64,000 nucleotides of DNA. Source: Asparagopsis taxiformis (lineage: Eukaryota; Rhodophyta; Florideophyceae; Bonnemaisoniales; Bonnemaisoniaceae). How positions within the stretch are numbered: position 1 is the stretch's first letter; each line of letters begins with the position of its first letter. The position numbers were made by a program, and so were the translations under genes. Location of the stretch: positions 366,073 through 430,072 of the forward strand of contig JALQPE010000211.1 in assembly GCA_030407315.1 (NCBI GenBank), written 5' to 3'. Below, piece after piece: positions 1-9,517 of the stretch. Below the pieces are notes generated by a model, which saw nothing but the letters and a program-made list of their open reading frames with translations, had not been told where the DNA came from and did not search any database.

Positions 1-584
1 CTTTCCTCAAGAACGGCCAAGAATTCGCGGTATGTCGTCTTAAGCTCGCTTTCAAAAAGTGCATACGCCAAATGGCGCTTTGTAATACCTTCCTTACCAC
101 AGCTGAATTCTCTATCTTTCAAAAACAAAAGCTGGCGAGAATCTGGCAACAAATCATTGATAAATAAATCTTTGAGAGCAACTATTGCCGGACTTCTTTC
201 ACGCCTTCCCTTCTTTTGTGCATAAGAAAGGAGGGTTCGGAGTTCATCCAGGCGATGAAAAGGGCTTTCCTGAATATGCAGTGTTATGGCAGCAATCTTA
301 TCGCCGATCGTCTTTTCTTTCCCAAGCGCGCGTTGCATCGCATTACCACCCATTCCACCGACCTGTTTCTCATACGTTTCGCTCGCTAAAACAAGTGCCT
401 GGGTGCATAATTCTTCCCACTCTGCTGTTGTAGCACGTGGGCCTCCATCGCCAGGTTCAGGCCAGGGTGGGAATGCATCATACCAATGGTTCCCATCGAG
501 GTCTTCATCAGAGAGCACTTCACCAGGGAAGTGGTTCAGCGCAAGAGCCGTACTTTCGGAATTACCTGTCGTGAGATAACCCAT
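1..584 (-). CDS. NOC1: NOC1/MAK21/CEBPZ ribosome biogenesis factor, N-terminal part (runs off window start)
   Basis: The minus strand reads open from an ATG at 584-582 to the window edge, giving about 194 codons. The translation contains the conserved block DKIAAITLHIQESPFHRL, then KKGRRE, LKDLFINDLLPDSRQL and a tail like ESELKTTYREFLAVLE. These match the start of the CBF/Mak21 (CEBPZ, Noc1) HEAT-repeat family. Noc1 works in the nucleolus with Noc2 on early 60S pre-ribosomes. The acidic, Trp-containing segment before the block (around residues 20-60) is typical of the family N-terminus. The gene diverges from RPA2, whose start lies 158 bp away, so two ribosome-synthesis genes probably share a promoter. 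The rest of the protein lies outside the window. Confidence 0.85.
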   Translation of the reverse strand, partial: MGYLTTGNSESTALALNHFPGEVLSDEDLDGNHWYDAFPPWPEPGDGGPRATTAEWEELCTQALVLASETYEKQVGGMGGNAMQRALGKEKTIGDKIAAITLHIQESPFHRLDELRTLLSYAQKKGRRERSPAIVALKDLFINDLLPDSRQLLFLKDREFSCGKEGITKRHLAYALFESELKTTYREFLAVLEE

Positions 585-742
585 GCTCAACTGATAAACG
601 GGTAGTTATCAGCGTTTGATGATTCGACCTGAGAGACCACCTTCCGTCAGCTCCAAGACGAGCGATCATATCAAATTTACGCCGCCGCCATCGGCAAAAG
701 TGCTTTGCATTGCTGGTTTTTCAGATTTAAGATACCTATAAA
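585..742. promoter_or_regulatory. shared divergent promoter gap of NOC1 and RPA2
   Basis: Only 158 bp separate the start codons of two divergent genes that both act in ribosome production (60S assembly and rRNA synthesis). Both 5' UTRs and core promoters must fit here. I see no clear TATA box. Shared control is inferred from the spacing and the related functions. Confidence 0.5.
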
Positions 743-3700
743 ATGAAAAAAATTTTGCCGGAAATGGCGTGGGCCTTGATCCCGGATCCGCAGCTGAGGC
801 AATTGTTCAACAGTCACCGCCGAGTGAAAGTTTCGACCTCCGGCGCCGTTCAACGGGTTTGGTCCGAACACAGTGCGTACATCAGTCCACTCCTGCGTCT
901 CGAAATGGTTGAGAGAGAGAGATTGAAACAGAAAGACGAAGCTGTACTAGCGAGTGAGCCTCTTCGACAATCTAGCAAGTCCGAACGCAAGTTTTCTCAG
1001 GTGCAGCCCTCAACGCTGCCATTGGAGGATGAGGAAGGACGCGTTTTATTCCTGCGAAAATGCGTGGCTCCACATGTGCAGTCTTTCGACTTTGCAGTCG
1101 GGAATGGTCTTTCGTTAATTGCTGAGGATATTGACCCGGTACTCGTGAGAGGGCCCGCCCCTAAAGAAGGTGATCCTAGTTTAATAGTTGCCCGTGTCCA
1201 TTCACTGAGTGTGGTCAAGCCTAGGTTACATGAAGGATCATATTCGGTGCAATATGCTGCAACAAAACCGCTTTATCCAGGAGAATGTCGCCGAACAGGC
1301 TCCACTTACAGCGGAGAGCTGTATGGTGCATTCACAATTGTTCTTGATGACAAGGAAACTATAGAAGTTCCTGCGCAGAGGATTGCGAAAATTCCCATTA
1401 TGGTGGGCTCGACTGCATGCAATCTTCGTGAGATGGATCGCAGCGATCTCGTGGCACACGGAGAAGAAGAATATGAAGTGGGCGGTTCCTTCATCATCAA
1501 CGGGACAGAAAAAGTTATCCGTCTCGTTGTTGTTCCCCGTTGCAACCATGCTATTTCTGCAGAAAGGGCAAAGAACGCAAGTCGAGGTCCTCTCTTTTCA
1601 GATCTCTCTCTCAGCTATAAGTCAGTTCGGCGAGACCAATCTTCAACGACCATCCACTTTCATTTACTGAGAAGTGGAGCTGTTCGTGTACGAGTTCGTA
1701 TCGGAAGGAACGAATTTTTCATACCCGCTGGAATCTTGATGCGAGCCTTCCTTCCATCTGGAACTACAGATCGCGATATATACGAGATGATTATAGGGGG
1801 CGAGACGGAGGATTCTGCGCTGTGCAATGCTGCTGTGTCCATTCTGAAGGAACTCAGTGAATCCACTTCTCGCTTTAATAAGACAGAGGCAGAAGATGAT
1901 TTGAATCCAGCAATCTCGAAGTCTGCTGCTACTGCTTATCTTGGTAAACAGTTCAGAGCGGTACTTGGTATCGATGACCCATCTGTATCCGACCTCGAAG
2001 CTGGCATCATTTTCTTGAGGAAACATATTCTGGTACATTTGAGTGTAACTGCGTACGAAGATCCAAATGATTCATTCGATAGGTCGAAGGCAGACTTAAT
2101 TGTTCTTCTGGTTCGGAAGCTTATCGGAACATCTACGGGGGATGTAGAGGTTGATAATGCGGATGCTATTTCCCATCAATCTGTCTTAACTTCGGGCCAA
2201 CTCTATCTGAATCTGTTGAAGGAGAAGCTAGAAGTTTTGTTGAAAATTTTTACTGCACTGATCCGTCGCGAATCTGAAAAGTACGATGATGGAAGGGCTG
2301 CCTCGGGTATGTTGCTGAAAGAGCTAGTCACAGAGTCACTTTCGAAAGCATTGAAATCTGATCAAATCACCAAGCAAATGAACTACCTGCTTGCAACAGG
2401 AAACCTAACCCAAAATACCACTCTTGATCTGCCCCAAACTGTGGGTTATGCGGTTGTTGCGGAGCGTATCAACTTCTTTCGGTATATATGCCATTTTCGT
2501 GCCATTCACCGAGGAGCGTTCTACGCTGCAATGCGATCAACAAAAGTGCGGAAATTGCTTCCAGAAGCTTGGGGGTTTGTTTGTCCAGTTCACACTCCAG
2601 ATGGAGATCCCTGCGGAATTCTCAATCACTTGGCAGCGGAAGCTATCGTTACACAGGGTCCGGTAGCAGACAGGAGAGATATGCTAGATCTCTTCTCCGA
2701 CTTCAATTTTACTCCAGCTCCTGCGTTGTCCTCAATCCAGTGCTGCTCTCCGAAGGGATCGCTACCAATTGTTGTTGATGGGCGGGTACTGGGATTTGTG
2801 GCAAGGGATGAAGCAGAGCAACTATCAGTGCAGTTACGATATACTAAAGTGCGCGATGCTGTACAAGTACTTCCGAATACCTCAGAGATTACGTATATTG
2901 CACCAGTGGCATCAAAGTCAGGATTTGCACCGGGCATTTACGTTCACACAGGCGGAAGCCGATATATGCGGCCAGTAAGATGGTTGCACACGCCAGCCAG
3001 GAAGGTCGTTAAAGAAGGGAGTGAGAATCAGGGATTGAATGAATGGATCGGTACTCTGGAACAAGTGTTCCTTAGAGTGAGACCAGTTATGAAGGACCCA
3101 GATTATAATGTGAGTCGTGCAGATTGGGCAGATGCGACTCACTCTGAAATCTCCCAAGTTGCATTTCTCAGTGTTCTAGCTTCACTGGCGCCGTTCCCGG
3201 AAATGAACCAGGGTCCGAGAAACATGTTTCAGTGTCAAATGGCCAAGCAAGCAATGGGTACTCCTTGTCACACGATTTGGTCACGAATGGAGTCAAAGAT
3301 CTACAGACACACTACACCACAGGTTCCCATCACACGTAATTTTTGTACGCAGGATCCCATGGGGGCGGACTATTTTCCAAATGGAGTGAATGCTATTGTC
3401 GCAGTAATTAGCTACACTGGAAATGATATGGAAGATGCATTGATCATCAACAAAAGCAGTTTAGAGAGGGGATTTGCTCATGGTACTGTGTATATGAACG
3501 AAAGAGTGGACCTCGACACCACTATTGAAGGGAGAGAAAGTTCATTCAGGTCTTTGACAGATGCAGAGGCAAATGAATTGAAAACAGTTGACATAGATGG
3601 ACTTCCTGCCGTTGGAACCAGACTTGAGAAGGGGGATGTATTATATGGGACATGTTTGAATAACGGGGCAAGAAAAAATGATACGACTTGGAAGAGGTAC

Positions 3701-4615
3701 AAGTCTGTTGAGAAGGGCACGGTGGATGAAGTATTGATCTTAAATAACTCGACAAGCAAGACCACAAAAGGAGGAAATGCAGCGGGAATGGGAATTCGAA
3801 CTGCAAATATTCGTACAAGGGTTTCGAGACCACCATGTGTTGGGGATAAGTTTGCCTCCAGAGCGGGGCAGAAAGGTACTATGTCTGCAGCTTGGCCATT
3901 AGTAGATATGCCTTTCTCAGAGTCTGGTATGGTGCCGGACATTCTTTTCAATCCAAATGGGTTTCCGAGTCGAATGACAATTGGAATGATGGTGGAGATC
4001 ATGTCCGGAAAGAGTGGTGCGCTTCATGGGCGATTCAATGACTCTACTCCATTTGTGTTTGATGATAAGCACCGCGCAGTAGATTATTTCGCCGAACAGC
4101 TTGTGAAAGCTGGATATGACTATTGTGGGAGCGAAACGCTGTACAGCGGGTATACCGGTGAACCATTCAAGGTCAACATTTTCATGGGCATTGTTCATTA
4201 TCAACGATTGCGGCACATGGTTTCCGACAAGTTTCAAGTTCGAACGACAGGAGCGATTCACCCGTTATTCAGGCAACCGATCAAGGGGAGGAAAAAGGGC
4301 GGTGCTATCCGTTTTGGTGAGATGGAACGCGACGGGCTGCTGGCGCATGGAGCGTCATTTTTGTTGCGAGACCGGCTGGCGATGGCGTCTGATTTGCACA
4401 TATTGCACGTCTGTGAACGGTGTTGCAGCTTGTTGTCGCCAATTGCGGAGACCGAGTACGGAAGAGAAGTGCGAGAGTCGGACCTCTACTGCATGGTATG
4501 CAAGGACAAGTCGGCTGTACAACGCGTCGCAATTCCATATTCATTCAAGTATCTTGCTAATGAACTGGCGGCTATGAACATTAGAACAGTGTTGGCGCTG
4601 CGTGAAGTTGCTTGA
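743..4615 (+). CDS. RPA2: DNA-directed RNA polymerase I second-largest subunit (RPA135/POLR1B)
   Basis: The 1290-residue product is a full-length second-largest polymerase subunit and carries the family landmarks in order. These are an N-terminal protrusion starting HVQSFDFAVGNGL, the fork and external domains, NQGPRNMFQCQMAKQAMG, the catalytic-side GNDMEDALIINKSSLERG (about residue 892), the clamp-side FRQPIKGRKKGGAIRFGEMERDG, and a C-terminal zinc ribbon with two CxxC pairs (about 1224-1255). It ends MNIRTVLALREVA. The short N-terminus, the HxxSF motif and the Ala/Asn-rich end fit Pol I rather than Pol II or III. It pairs with RPA1 in nucleolar rRNA transcription. The ATG at 743 is the first in frame; a second Met at codon 9 is also possible. 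No intron is needed. Confidence 0.95.
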   Translation: MKKILPEMAWALIPDPQLRQLFNSHRRVKVSTSGAVQRVWSEHSAYISPLLRLEMVERERLKQKDEAVLASEPLRQSSKSERKFSQVQPSTLPLEDEEGRVLFLRKCVAPHVQSFDFAVGNGLSLIAEDIDPVLVRGPAPKEGDPSLIVARVHSLSVVKPRLHEGSYSVQYAATKPLYPGECRRTGSTYSGELYGAFTIVLDDKETIEVPAQRIAKIPIMVGSTACNLREMDRSDLVAHGEEEYEVGGSFIINGTEKVIRLVVVPRCNHAISAERAKNASRGPLFSDLSLSYKSVRRDQSSTTIHFHLLRSGAVRVRVRIGRNEFFIPAGILMRAFLPSGTTDRDIYEMIIGGETEDSALCNAAVSILKELSESTSRFNKTEAEDDLNPAISKSAATAYLGKQFRAVLGIDDPSVSDLEAGIIFLRKHILVHLSVTAYEDPNDSFDRSKADLIVLLVRKLIGTSTGDVEVDNADAISHQSVLTSGQLYLNLLKEKLEVLLKIFTALIRRESEKYDDGRAASGMLLKELVTESLSKALKSDQITKQMNYLLATGNLTQNTTLDLPQTVGYAVVAERINFFRYICHFRAIHRGAFYAAMRSTKVRKLLPEAWGFVCPVHTPDGDPCGILNHLAAEAIVTQGPVADRRDMLDLFSDFNFTPAPALSSIQCCSPKGSLPIVVDGRVLGFVARDEAEQLSVQLRYTKVRDAVQVLPNTSEITYIAPVASKSGFAPGIYVHTGGSRYMRPVRWLHTPARKVVKEGSENQGLNEWIGTLEQVFLRVRPVMKDPDYNVSRADWADATHSEISQVAFLSVLASLAPFPEMNQGPRNMFQCQMAKQAMGTPCHTIWSRMESKIYRHTTPQVPITRNFCTQDPMGADYFPNGVNAIVAVISYTGNDMEDALIINKSSLERGFAHGTVYMNERVDLDTTIEGRESSFRSLTDAEANELKTVDIDGLPAVGTRLEKGDVLYGTCLNNGARKNDTTWKRYKSVEKGTVDEVLILNNSTSKTTKGGNAAGMGIRTANIRTRVSRPPCVGDKFASRAGQKGTMSAAWPLVDMPFSESGMVPDILFNPNGFPSRMTIGMMVEIMSGKSGALHGRFNDSTPFVFDDKHRAVDYFAEQLVKAGYDYCGSETLYSGYTGEPFKVNIFMGIVHYQRLRHMVSDKFQVRTTGAIHPLFRQPIKGRKKGGAIRFGEMERDGLLAHGASFLLRDRLAMASDLHILHVCERCCSLLSPIAETEYGREVRESDLYCMVCKDKSAVQRVAIPYSFKYLANELAAMNIRTVLALREVA

Positions 4616-4751
4616 CATGGTATGGAGTTGCAATCATACGCCATAGGCATTGCAGGCGCGAGATAAAATCAAATATTATCACACTTTACCCCTTCCATCA
4701 CCATTAATCTTAGCACTGCTAACGCCACACACCACTGGCGTCTATACCACC

Positions 4752-5561
4752 ATGACTCCGGCCTTTCATCCTGGTACGCCACCGCTTCTTCGGAAACGTC
4801 CGCGAACTAGCAATTATCCATTGCAAGGGTTGGCCAACCGCAGCTATGTGCTCTCAAATCGCACTCCCTTTGTGCGCGCGCAGCGTTACCGCGTAGTTCT
4901 TAGAATGGGTGTTACACCAGCAAGTGGCGACGAACATCACACTCCAATACTTCAGTCAACTGTACACTCGTCAGAACAACAAGACCTCCCCGACGCTTCG
5001 GCAACGTTCTGGATTGCCGCCGCATCAGAGGCGGCTGCAGCAGCGTTTGCCGTTCTGCTCTGCTCGTTGACTGGCGTTCCAGTGCTCGGAAAGGGCTGGG
5101 CATTGAGCCCGCGTCTATTGCTGGATGCATGCCTGTGGACGGTACCATTCTCTGCTACATTCTGGGCGCTGGAGAAAGCGCCAACCGGCATACAGGCGGC
5201 AACGGAGGCAAAGTTCAAGTCGTTTTTCGGCGAGAGGTCGTTATGGGAGATTGCCGTCTTCTGTATTTGCGTAGCCTTTGGCGAAGAACTGCTCTTCAGG
5301 TCATGGTTGTTGGCAGGACTCAACTCGTGGATGATGCCGGCACCGCTTGCGTTGACGTTTTCCTCCGTTGTTTTTGGAATGCTGCATGCGTATACCAAGG
5401 TGTACATGCTGCTGGCGGGACTTGCGGGACTTATGTTCGGCTCCATGTTCTTGGCCACGGGCCAGTCTGTACTTGAACCTCTGGTGGTGCACTTCTTGTA
5501 CGACTTTTGTACAATCGTTGTCATGCAGCGTAAGTGGCTGTCGCCCAAGAAATCGCCATGA
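4752..5561 (+). CDS. CPBP/CAAX-type intramembrane metalloprotease, probably plastid targeted
   Basis: The 269-residue protein begins at the ATG at 4752, in a CCACC context; the frame is open further upstream but without an ATG. An N-terminal stretch of about 60 residues rich in Arg, Ser and Pro with few acids looks like a transit peptide. After that come hydrophobic segments and the CPBP (Abi, CaaX protease) motifs: FGEELLFRS (EExxxR, about residue 176), FGMLHAY (about 210) and HFLYDF (about 246), whose Glu and His residues bind the metal. Plant and cyanobacterial relatives are thylakoid or envelope proteins. The substrate cannot be told from sequence. It lies 136 bp after RPA2 on the same strand and converges with NEMF. 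Confidence 0.85.
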   Translation: MTPAFHPGTPPLLRKRPRTSNYPLQGLANRSYVLSNRTPFVRAQRYRVVLRMGVTPASGDEHHTPILQSTVHSSEQQDLPDASATFWIAAASEAAAAAFAVLLCSLTGVPVLGKGWALSPRLLLDACLWTVPFSATFWALEKAPTGIQAATEAKFKSFFGERSLWEIAVFCICVAFGEELLFRSWLLAGLNSWMMPAPLALTFSSVVFGMLHAYTKVYMLLAGLAGLMFGSMFLATGQSVLEPLVVHFLYDFCTIVVMQRKWLSPKKSP

Positions 5562-5759
5562 GCTGAGCCCCAGCTCCATTGAGTTAATCGTATTTTTACA
5601 TCAAGTGGTCAGTCGCTCATATGTACAAAGCACTACAGAGTTATCCTTCTCAACATCATCACCTGTACATTATTATTTTCAGGATCACTGCATTCCAGAA
5701 CTCCACATTGTTAAGCGTACAGTCAGTCTCATGAGCAGTGAAATAAACTTTGCCACTCA

Positions 5760-8700
5760 CTACTTCTTCGATCCTTTCTTCGTCGGTTTCTTCACCTTCT
5801 GTAGCGACTTCTGCGCCTCGGCCAAACCAGGCGCCATAATTTTCACATTTCCAAGCATTCCCTGAATACCATCACTCTCTGGAGACAATCTCAGAGCATC
5901 GCGGTCTTGCTTCAAGTTGGCAAGATCTTTTTCCGCTTGCTTTAGGAACAGAGCTACTGCCGCCCGGTATGCCTTTCCTCTTTTCATACTTCCCGGCATT
6001 AATTTGACTTTGTACCGATAGTTGACAAGACATACGTGCGGTGCGCAGATGGGAAGTGCAAACTGGACAACATCATCATGACAAGGTTTTGCAGTCAACA
6101 TACTCAACAATTGTGTGGTCTCCTCTTCGATCCTTGCCAGCTCTGCAAGTCCTTCAGCATCAAGTAGGCGCATATCCTCCTGCTTTTCCGGCCTCTCCTC
6201 TACAGAAGTGTATGTACTGCTGTTGTCTTCCTCCTCTCCAGCTTTCTCATTTCCTGTCACTGATGCACCTCCATCCTCTTCATCATACCCTGCGAGGTCA
6301 TCTTCCTCTCCCTTCATAGGTTTTGAACCCAGGACAGCAAGCGCTATCCTCCTCTCTTCTTCATCTTGGTCACTGTACTTTTTCAGTTTCTTCAGTTTGT
6401 GCTTCTTTCCCCGAGGAAGCGGAACGTTCGGCTTCCCTTGCGACTTGTTTAGACGGCGTTCAGCCCTATCCTCTGCAGTACCATCACTAGAATTTACCGC
6501 ATTCTTGCTTCCCCCACTTTTGCCTTTCCGCAAAATTTTCCTCTCGCGTGCTGATAGGTGTTTCTTTTTAGAACCCGGAGGTTTCTGGACAGAGTCAACT
6601 TCAGGAACGCCTTTTTCTTCAGTTTGCAGTACATCAGGTTTTACCACATCTTCCGTGGTTTCCATATTTGTTTCATCAGATTGAGATGATTGCATCGTAT
6701 CATCCTCAACAGGGGGTACTGATGGATGTGCAGCCTGTGCGACAGCTGTGTCGACATTAGTATTTGAGTCTGGCGACATATTTGCAGCACTAGGCAAAGT
6801 AGTCTGATTGGGCTGAGCTACAACACCTTGGGATCCGTCACCATTGTCTGCACCATCTTCTAGGCCTCTTATACCTCTCTCACCAATATGATTTTGGGCA
6901 GAAGCTTCGTCAACTTTAAAAAGAAATGCAAACCCCATAATAAGCTGGGCAGGGTCCAGGAAATTCTTTTTCCCCCGAATGACGAAATTGCCTGTTGGTA
7001 GATAGACTCCAGATGCGGTGGTCTTTGAGATTTGACTTGCACGTACCCACCATGCCGAAGTCACGATCTTCGAATCCCACGCAGTTGAACGACACATTGC
7101 GAATGTTCCTGCCTGCTCCAATGTCATTCTCGGAATTTCTGCCTGTATACCGGTCTTCTCATGTTTTCGATTCTTAACAATCACCGAAGATGCACCCTGT
7201 AAATCTGCATGAACATAAACATCAGCGGGACCAAGATACCGTTTAACCAGTAGCTCGTTTTGTTGAGCATCATGGCCAGCAACAACAAGGTAATTTTCAG
7301 AGCTGATGAACCAAAAGAATTTTTCGAACCAAAGAGGTTTACGCCTCGCTCTTATGGACGCAGCCACAGCTTCAGCTTCAAGTTTATGAGCTTCGTTGGC
7401 AGCCCTTTTTGAGGCTGCCTTGATAGTGCGATCACTTGCTTGCACCGCCTTCTCCATTTTTGCGGCCGCACTCTTGCGCATCTCGTAGTGGCGTCTTGCA
7501 TTTGCATGTGCACCAAGACTGATATCTACAGGAATCAGCAGTGCTTTCCTGGTTTCCGCAGACGGTCTAAAATCGGAATTTCTCTTACTTCGTAGTTTAT
7601 CTTCTTCATCATCAACATCTTCATCCTCATCACCGTCGTCATCTTCGTCCTCGTCATCCTCTCTTAGCTCGTTTTCAGAGTCATTGTCACCGTCTTCCTC
7701 ATCATCAACCCCGAATGTATCTTCAAGCATGAGGGTAATTTCGTTACGGTCCAGCTGCAATGAGTGGATAATCTCAGCAACAGGATTTCCATTTCTTTTT
7801 TCATCCTGTACCATCTTTGCCAGACCATCCCAAGACACAGCAGCTGCGACTGCACTACGAATAACAGTAATTGCAGCCTCCACCTCAACGATGTTACTCT
7901 CAATTGCCTGTGCACGTTCCCACGACAAATCTCGTGCATTTTCAAGAATAGATACCTGTCCTTTGAGTTCTGATGCCAATTTATCAACTTTCTTAAAAGC
8001 GGCTGCTTCCCGCTTCGCCAGCGATGCTTCCGCACGCTCTGTCTCTAGTTTTGAAAAAAATTCATCAGCTGCATCATCAAAAGTGGGATACTCAACATAA
8101 GGCCTATTGCGATATTGAGCGAAGAGGTACGGCGCAAACTCTTCATATTTGCGACGGATGGTGCCATTCGGATTCTCCACGTCTTTGGAGATGATGTAAC
8201 CTCGCATTGGAGAATCTGAATGCATAGCAGATTCAAGATCTACATCGACATCTCGCAAGGCTTCAAAGACTGCTTGCAGTCCGTTGTCATTCTCACATAC
8301 ATCACTCAAATGAACATCTGGATCAAATTGCGCTATTAAGAGTGCATGTTCCACGAGACTGGGCTCCAACGAAAGTGAAGAGGCTAATGCAGAACGCGCA
8401 AATATTTTCGAGCGCATCTTACGTTTAACTCGCGCTGTAGCAGCTTCGAATTCTTCAGGGCTGGGAACTTCCTTCAAAGCGTTCTGTACAGCAAGCTGAA
8501 AACGATTATAAGAAAATGGCTCTGCACAACGAGCGTTTTCGATAGGATAACGCTGTTTGACGGTAATTAGAGCAGCGGACTTGCTATCTGCCTTGTAAGC
8601 ACGCAGAAGGGTAAGGATAGTGTAGTCTGGATCTGTGAGAATAACATTACCACCTGCAAAAGCCTCGACGATCAGATGTGACGTCACGACACCGGCAGAG

Positions 8701-9161
8701 CTGAATACCAGATCGAGAATGCGATCACCGCCAGATCCGAGCTGACGGACAGCCTCGAGGCGTTTGGTTCGGATGTGTTTACGAAGTTTGAGACAAAATC
8801 CAGAAGGAAGATCCTTTTCGCGATCAAATTGGGTCATGTGAAGACGGACGCCAGATTCGATGAGGAGAAGTTTCTTCTGCCAACCGGGTTGTGTACTGGA
8901 TGAAGGGGCGGGTGCTGATTCTTCTGAATTCAAGAGCATTGCAGAGTCATCGCTGGCGAATTCTAGCTGTGATGATGAAGATGGAGTGGAAGATTTGGAT
9001 GTATTATGGTGAGAGCGATAGGGAGGAACGGCCAGCTTGAGAATGTATGTGCGACCGTTAGAAGCATCATAGACATTAGCTACTCGAGCTCCAACGAGCT
9101 GCTCTGAAAATTTTGCAGTCTGGACGCGAAGGTCCAGAAGACCCATTCTTGTCTTGACCAT
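5760..9161 (-). CDS. NEMF: NEMF/Rqc2/Tae2 ribosome quality-control factor
   Basis: The 1133-residue protein starts MVKTRMGLLDLRVQ, the usual NFACT-N opening. NFACT-N with a helical coiled-coil middle spans about residues 1-480. An acidic tract of Asp/Glu lies at about 487-522. NFACT-R follows at about 605-720, with WFEKFFWFISSENYLVVAG and DVYVHADLQGASSVIVKN. A Lys-rich low-complexity region then leads to NFACT-C (about 990-1080), and the end is a Lys-rich tail. Rqc2/NEMF binds stalled 60S-peptidyl-tRNA complexes, recruits the ligase Listerin/Ltn1 and directs C-terminal Ala/Thr tailing. Length and domain order match nuclear NEMF. It diverges from Misato across a 356 bp gap and ends 198 bp from the CPBP protease stop. 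Confidence 0.95.
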   Translation of the reverse strand: MVKTRMGLLDLRVQTAKFSEQLVGARVANVYDASNGRTYILKLAVPPYRSHHNTSKSSTPSSSSQLEFASDDSAMLLNSEESAPAPSSSTQPGWQKKLLLIESGVRLHMTQFDREKDLPSGFCLKLRKHIRTKRLEAVRQLGSGGDRILDLVFSSAGVVTSHLIVEAFAGGNVILTDPDYTILTLLRAYKADSKSAALITVKQRYPIENARCAEPFSYNRFQLAVQNALKEVPSPEEFEAATARVKRKMRSKIFARSALASSLSLEPSLVEHALLIAQFDPDVHLSDVCENDNGLQAVFEALRDVDVDLESAMHSDSPMRGYIISKDVENPNGTIRRKYEEFAPYLFAQYRNRPYVEYPTFDDAADEFFSKLETERAEASLAKREAAAFKKVDKLASELKGQVSILENARDLSWERAQAIESNIVEVEAAITVIRSAVAAAVSWDGLAKMVQDEKRNGNPVAEIIHSLQLDRNEITLMLEDTFGVDDEEDGDNDSENELREDDEDEDDDGDEDEDVDDEEDKLRSKRNSDFRPSAETRKALLIPVDISLGAHANARRHYEMRKSAAAKMEKAVQASDRTIKAASKRAANEAHKLEAEAVAASIRARRKPLWFEKFFWFISSENYLVVAGHDAQQNELLVKRYLGPADVYVHADLQGASSVIVKNRKHEKTGIQAEIPRMTLEQAGTFAMCRSTAWDSKIVTSAWWVRASQISKTTASGVYLPTGNFVIRGKKNFLDPAQLIMGFAFLFKVDEASAQNHIGERGIRGLEDGADNGDGSQGVVAQPNQTTLPSAANMSPDSNTNVDTAVAQAAHPSVPPVEDDTMQSSQSDETNMETTEDVVKPDVLQTEEKGVPEVDSVQKPPGSKKKHLSARERKILRKGKSGGSKNAVNSSDGTAEDRAERRLNKSQGKPNVPLPRGKKHKLKKLKKYSDQDEEERRIALAVLGSKPMKGEEDDLAGYDEEDGGASVTGNEKAGEEEDNSSTYTSVEERPEKQEDMRLLDAEGLAELARIEEETTQLLSMLTAKPCHDDVVQFALPICAPHVCLVNYRYKVKLMPGSMKRGKAYRAAVALFLKQAEKDLANLKQDRDALRLSPESDGIQGMLGNVKIMAPGLAEAQKSLQKVKKPTKKGSKK

Positions 9162-9517
9162 GATGGAATGATTTGTGTAGCAACGAGGAAGATAGTCTGC
9201 CCGAAAGACTGTGGGTGATATCTATAGCCTTGAGCATCTGTTTATATAAAGGTGATATGGAACGAGAGGTGTGCTTGGCGGTTTTTAATTGGAAAGAAAA
9301 CAAAATCTCGTAAAGTTTTGGGAATTTTACGACAAAATAAATCATAGTTTTAGTCGTGCACCGTGAAAACTAAATTCACTCAGATGCGCTATACACGTCA
9401 CCGTCGTGCTAACATACCTTACTTCCGTTGCTCTACAGGTCTTGCTCCTCAAACCTTGTTTCCCATCTCCTCCGATCGAATCGACCGTTGAGCGATCAAT
9501 GTCCTCTCATACTTCAA
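9162..9517. promoter_or_regulatory. divergent promoter gap between NEMF and Misato
   Basis: This 356 bp gap holds the 5' regions of both genes. A TATA-like TATATAAA lies at 9243-9250 on the plus strand and could serve either direction. I see no ORF worth calling. Confidence 0.4.

Noticed and set aside
4650..4751. Upstream start for the CPBP protease
   Set aside because: The codon is TTG, not ATG; the first ATG at 4752 has a good CCACC context. The same reasoning moved starts for Misato, SAC3, the coiled-coil gene, uL11, SEC11, GATA and ParB-like genes.
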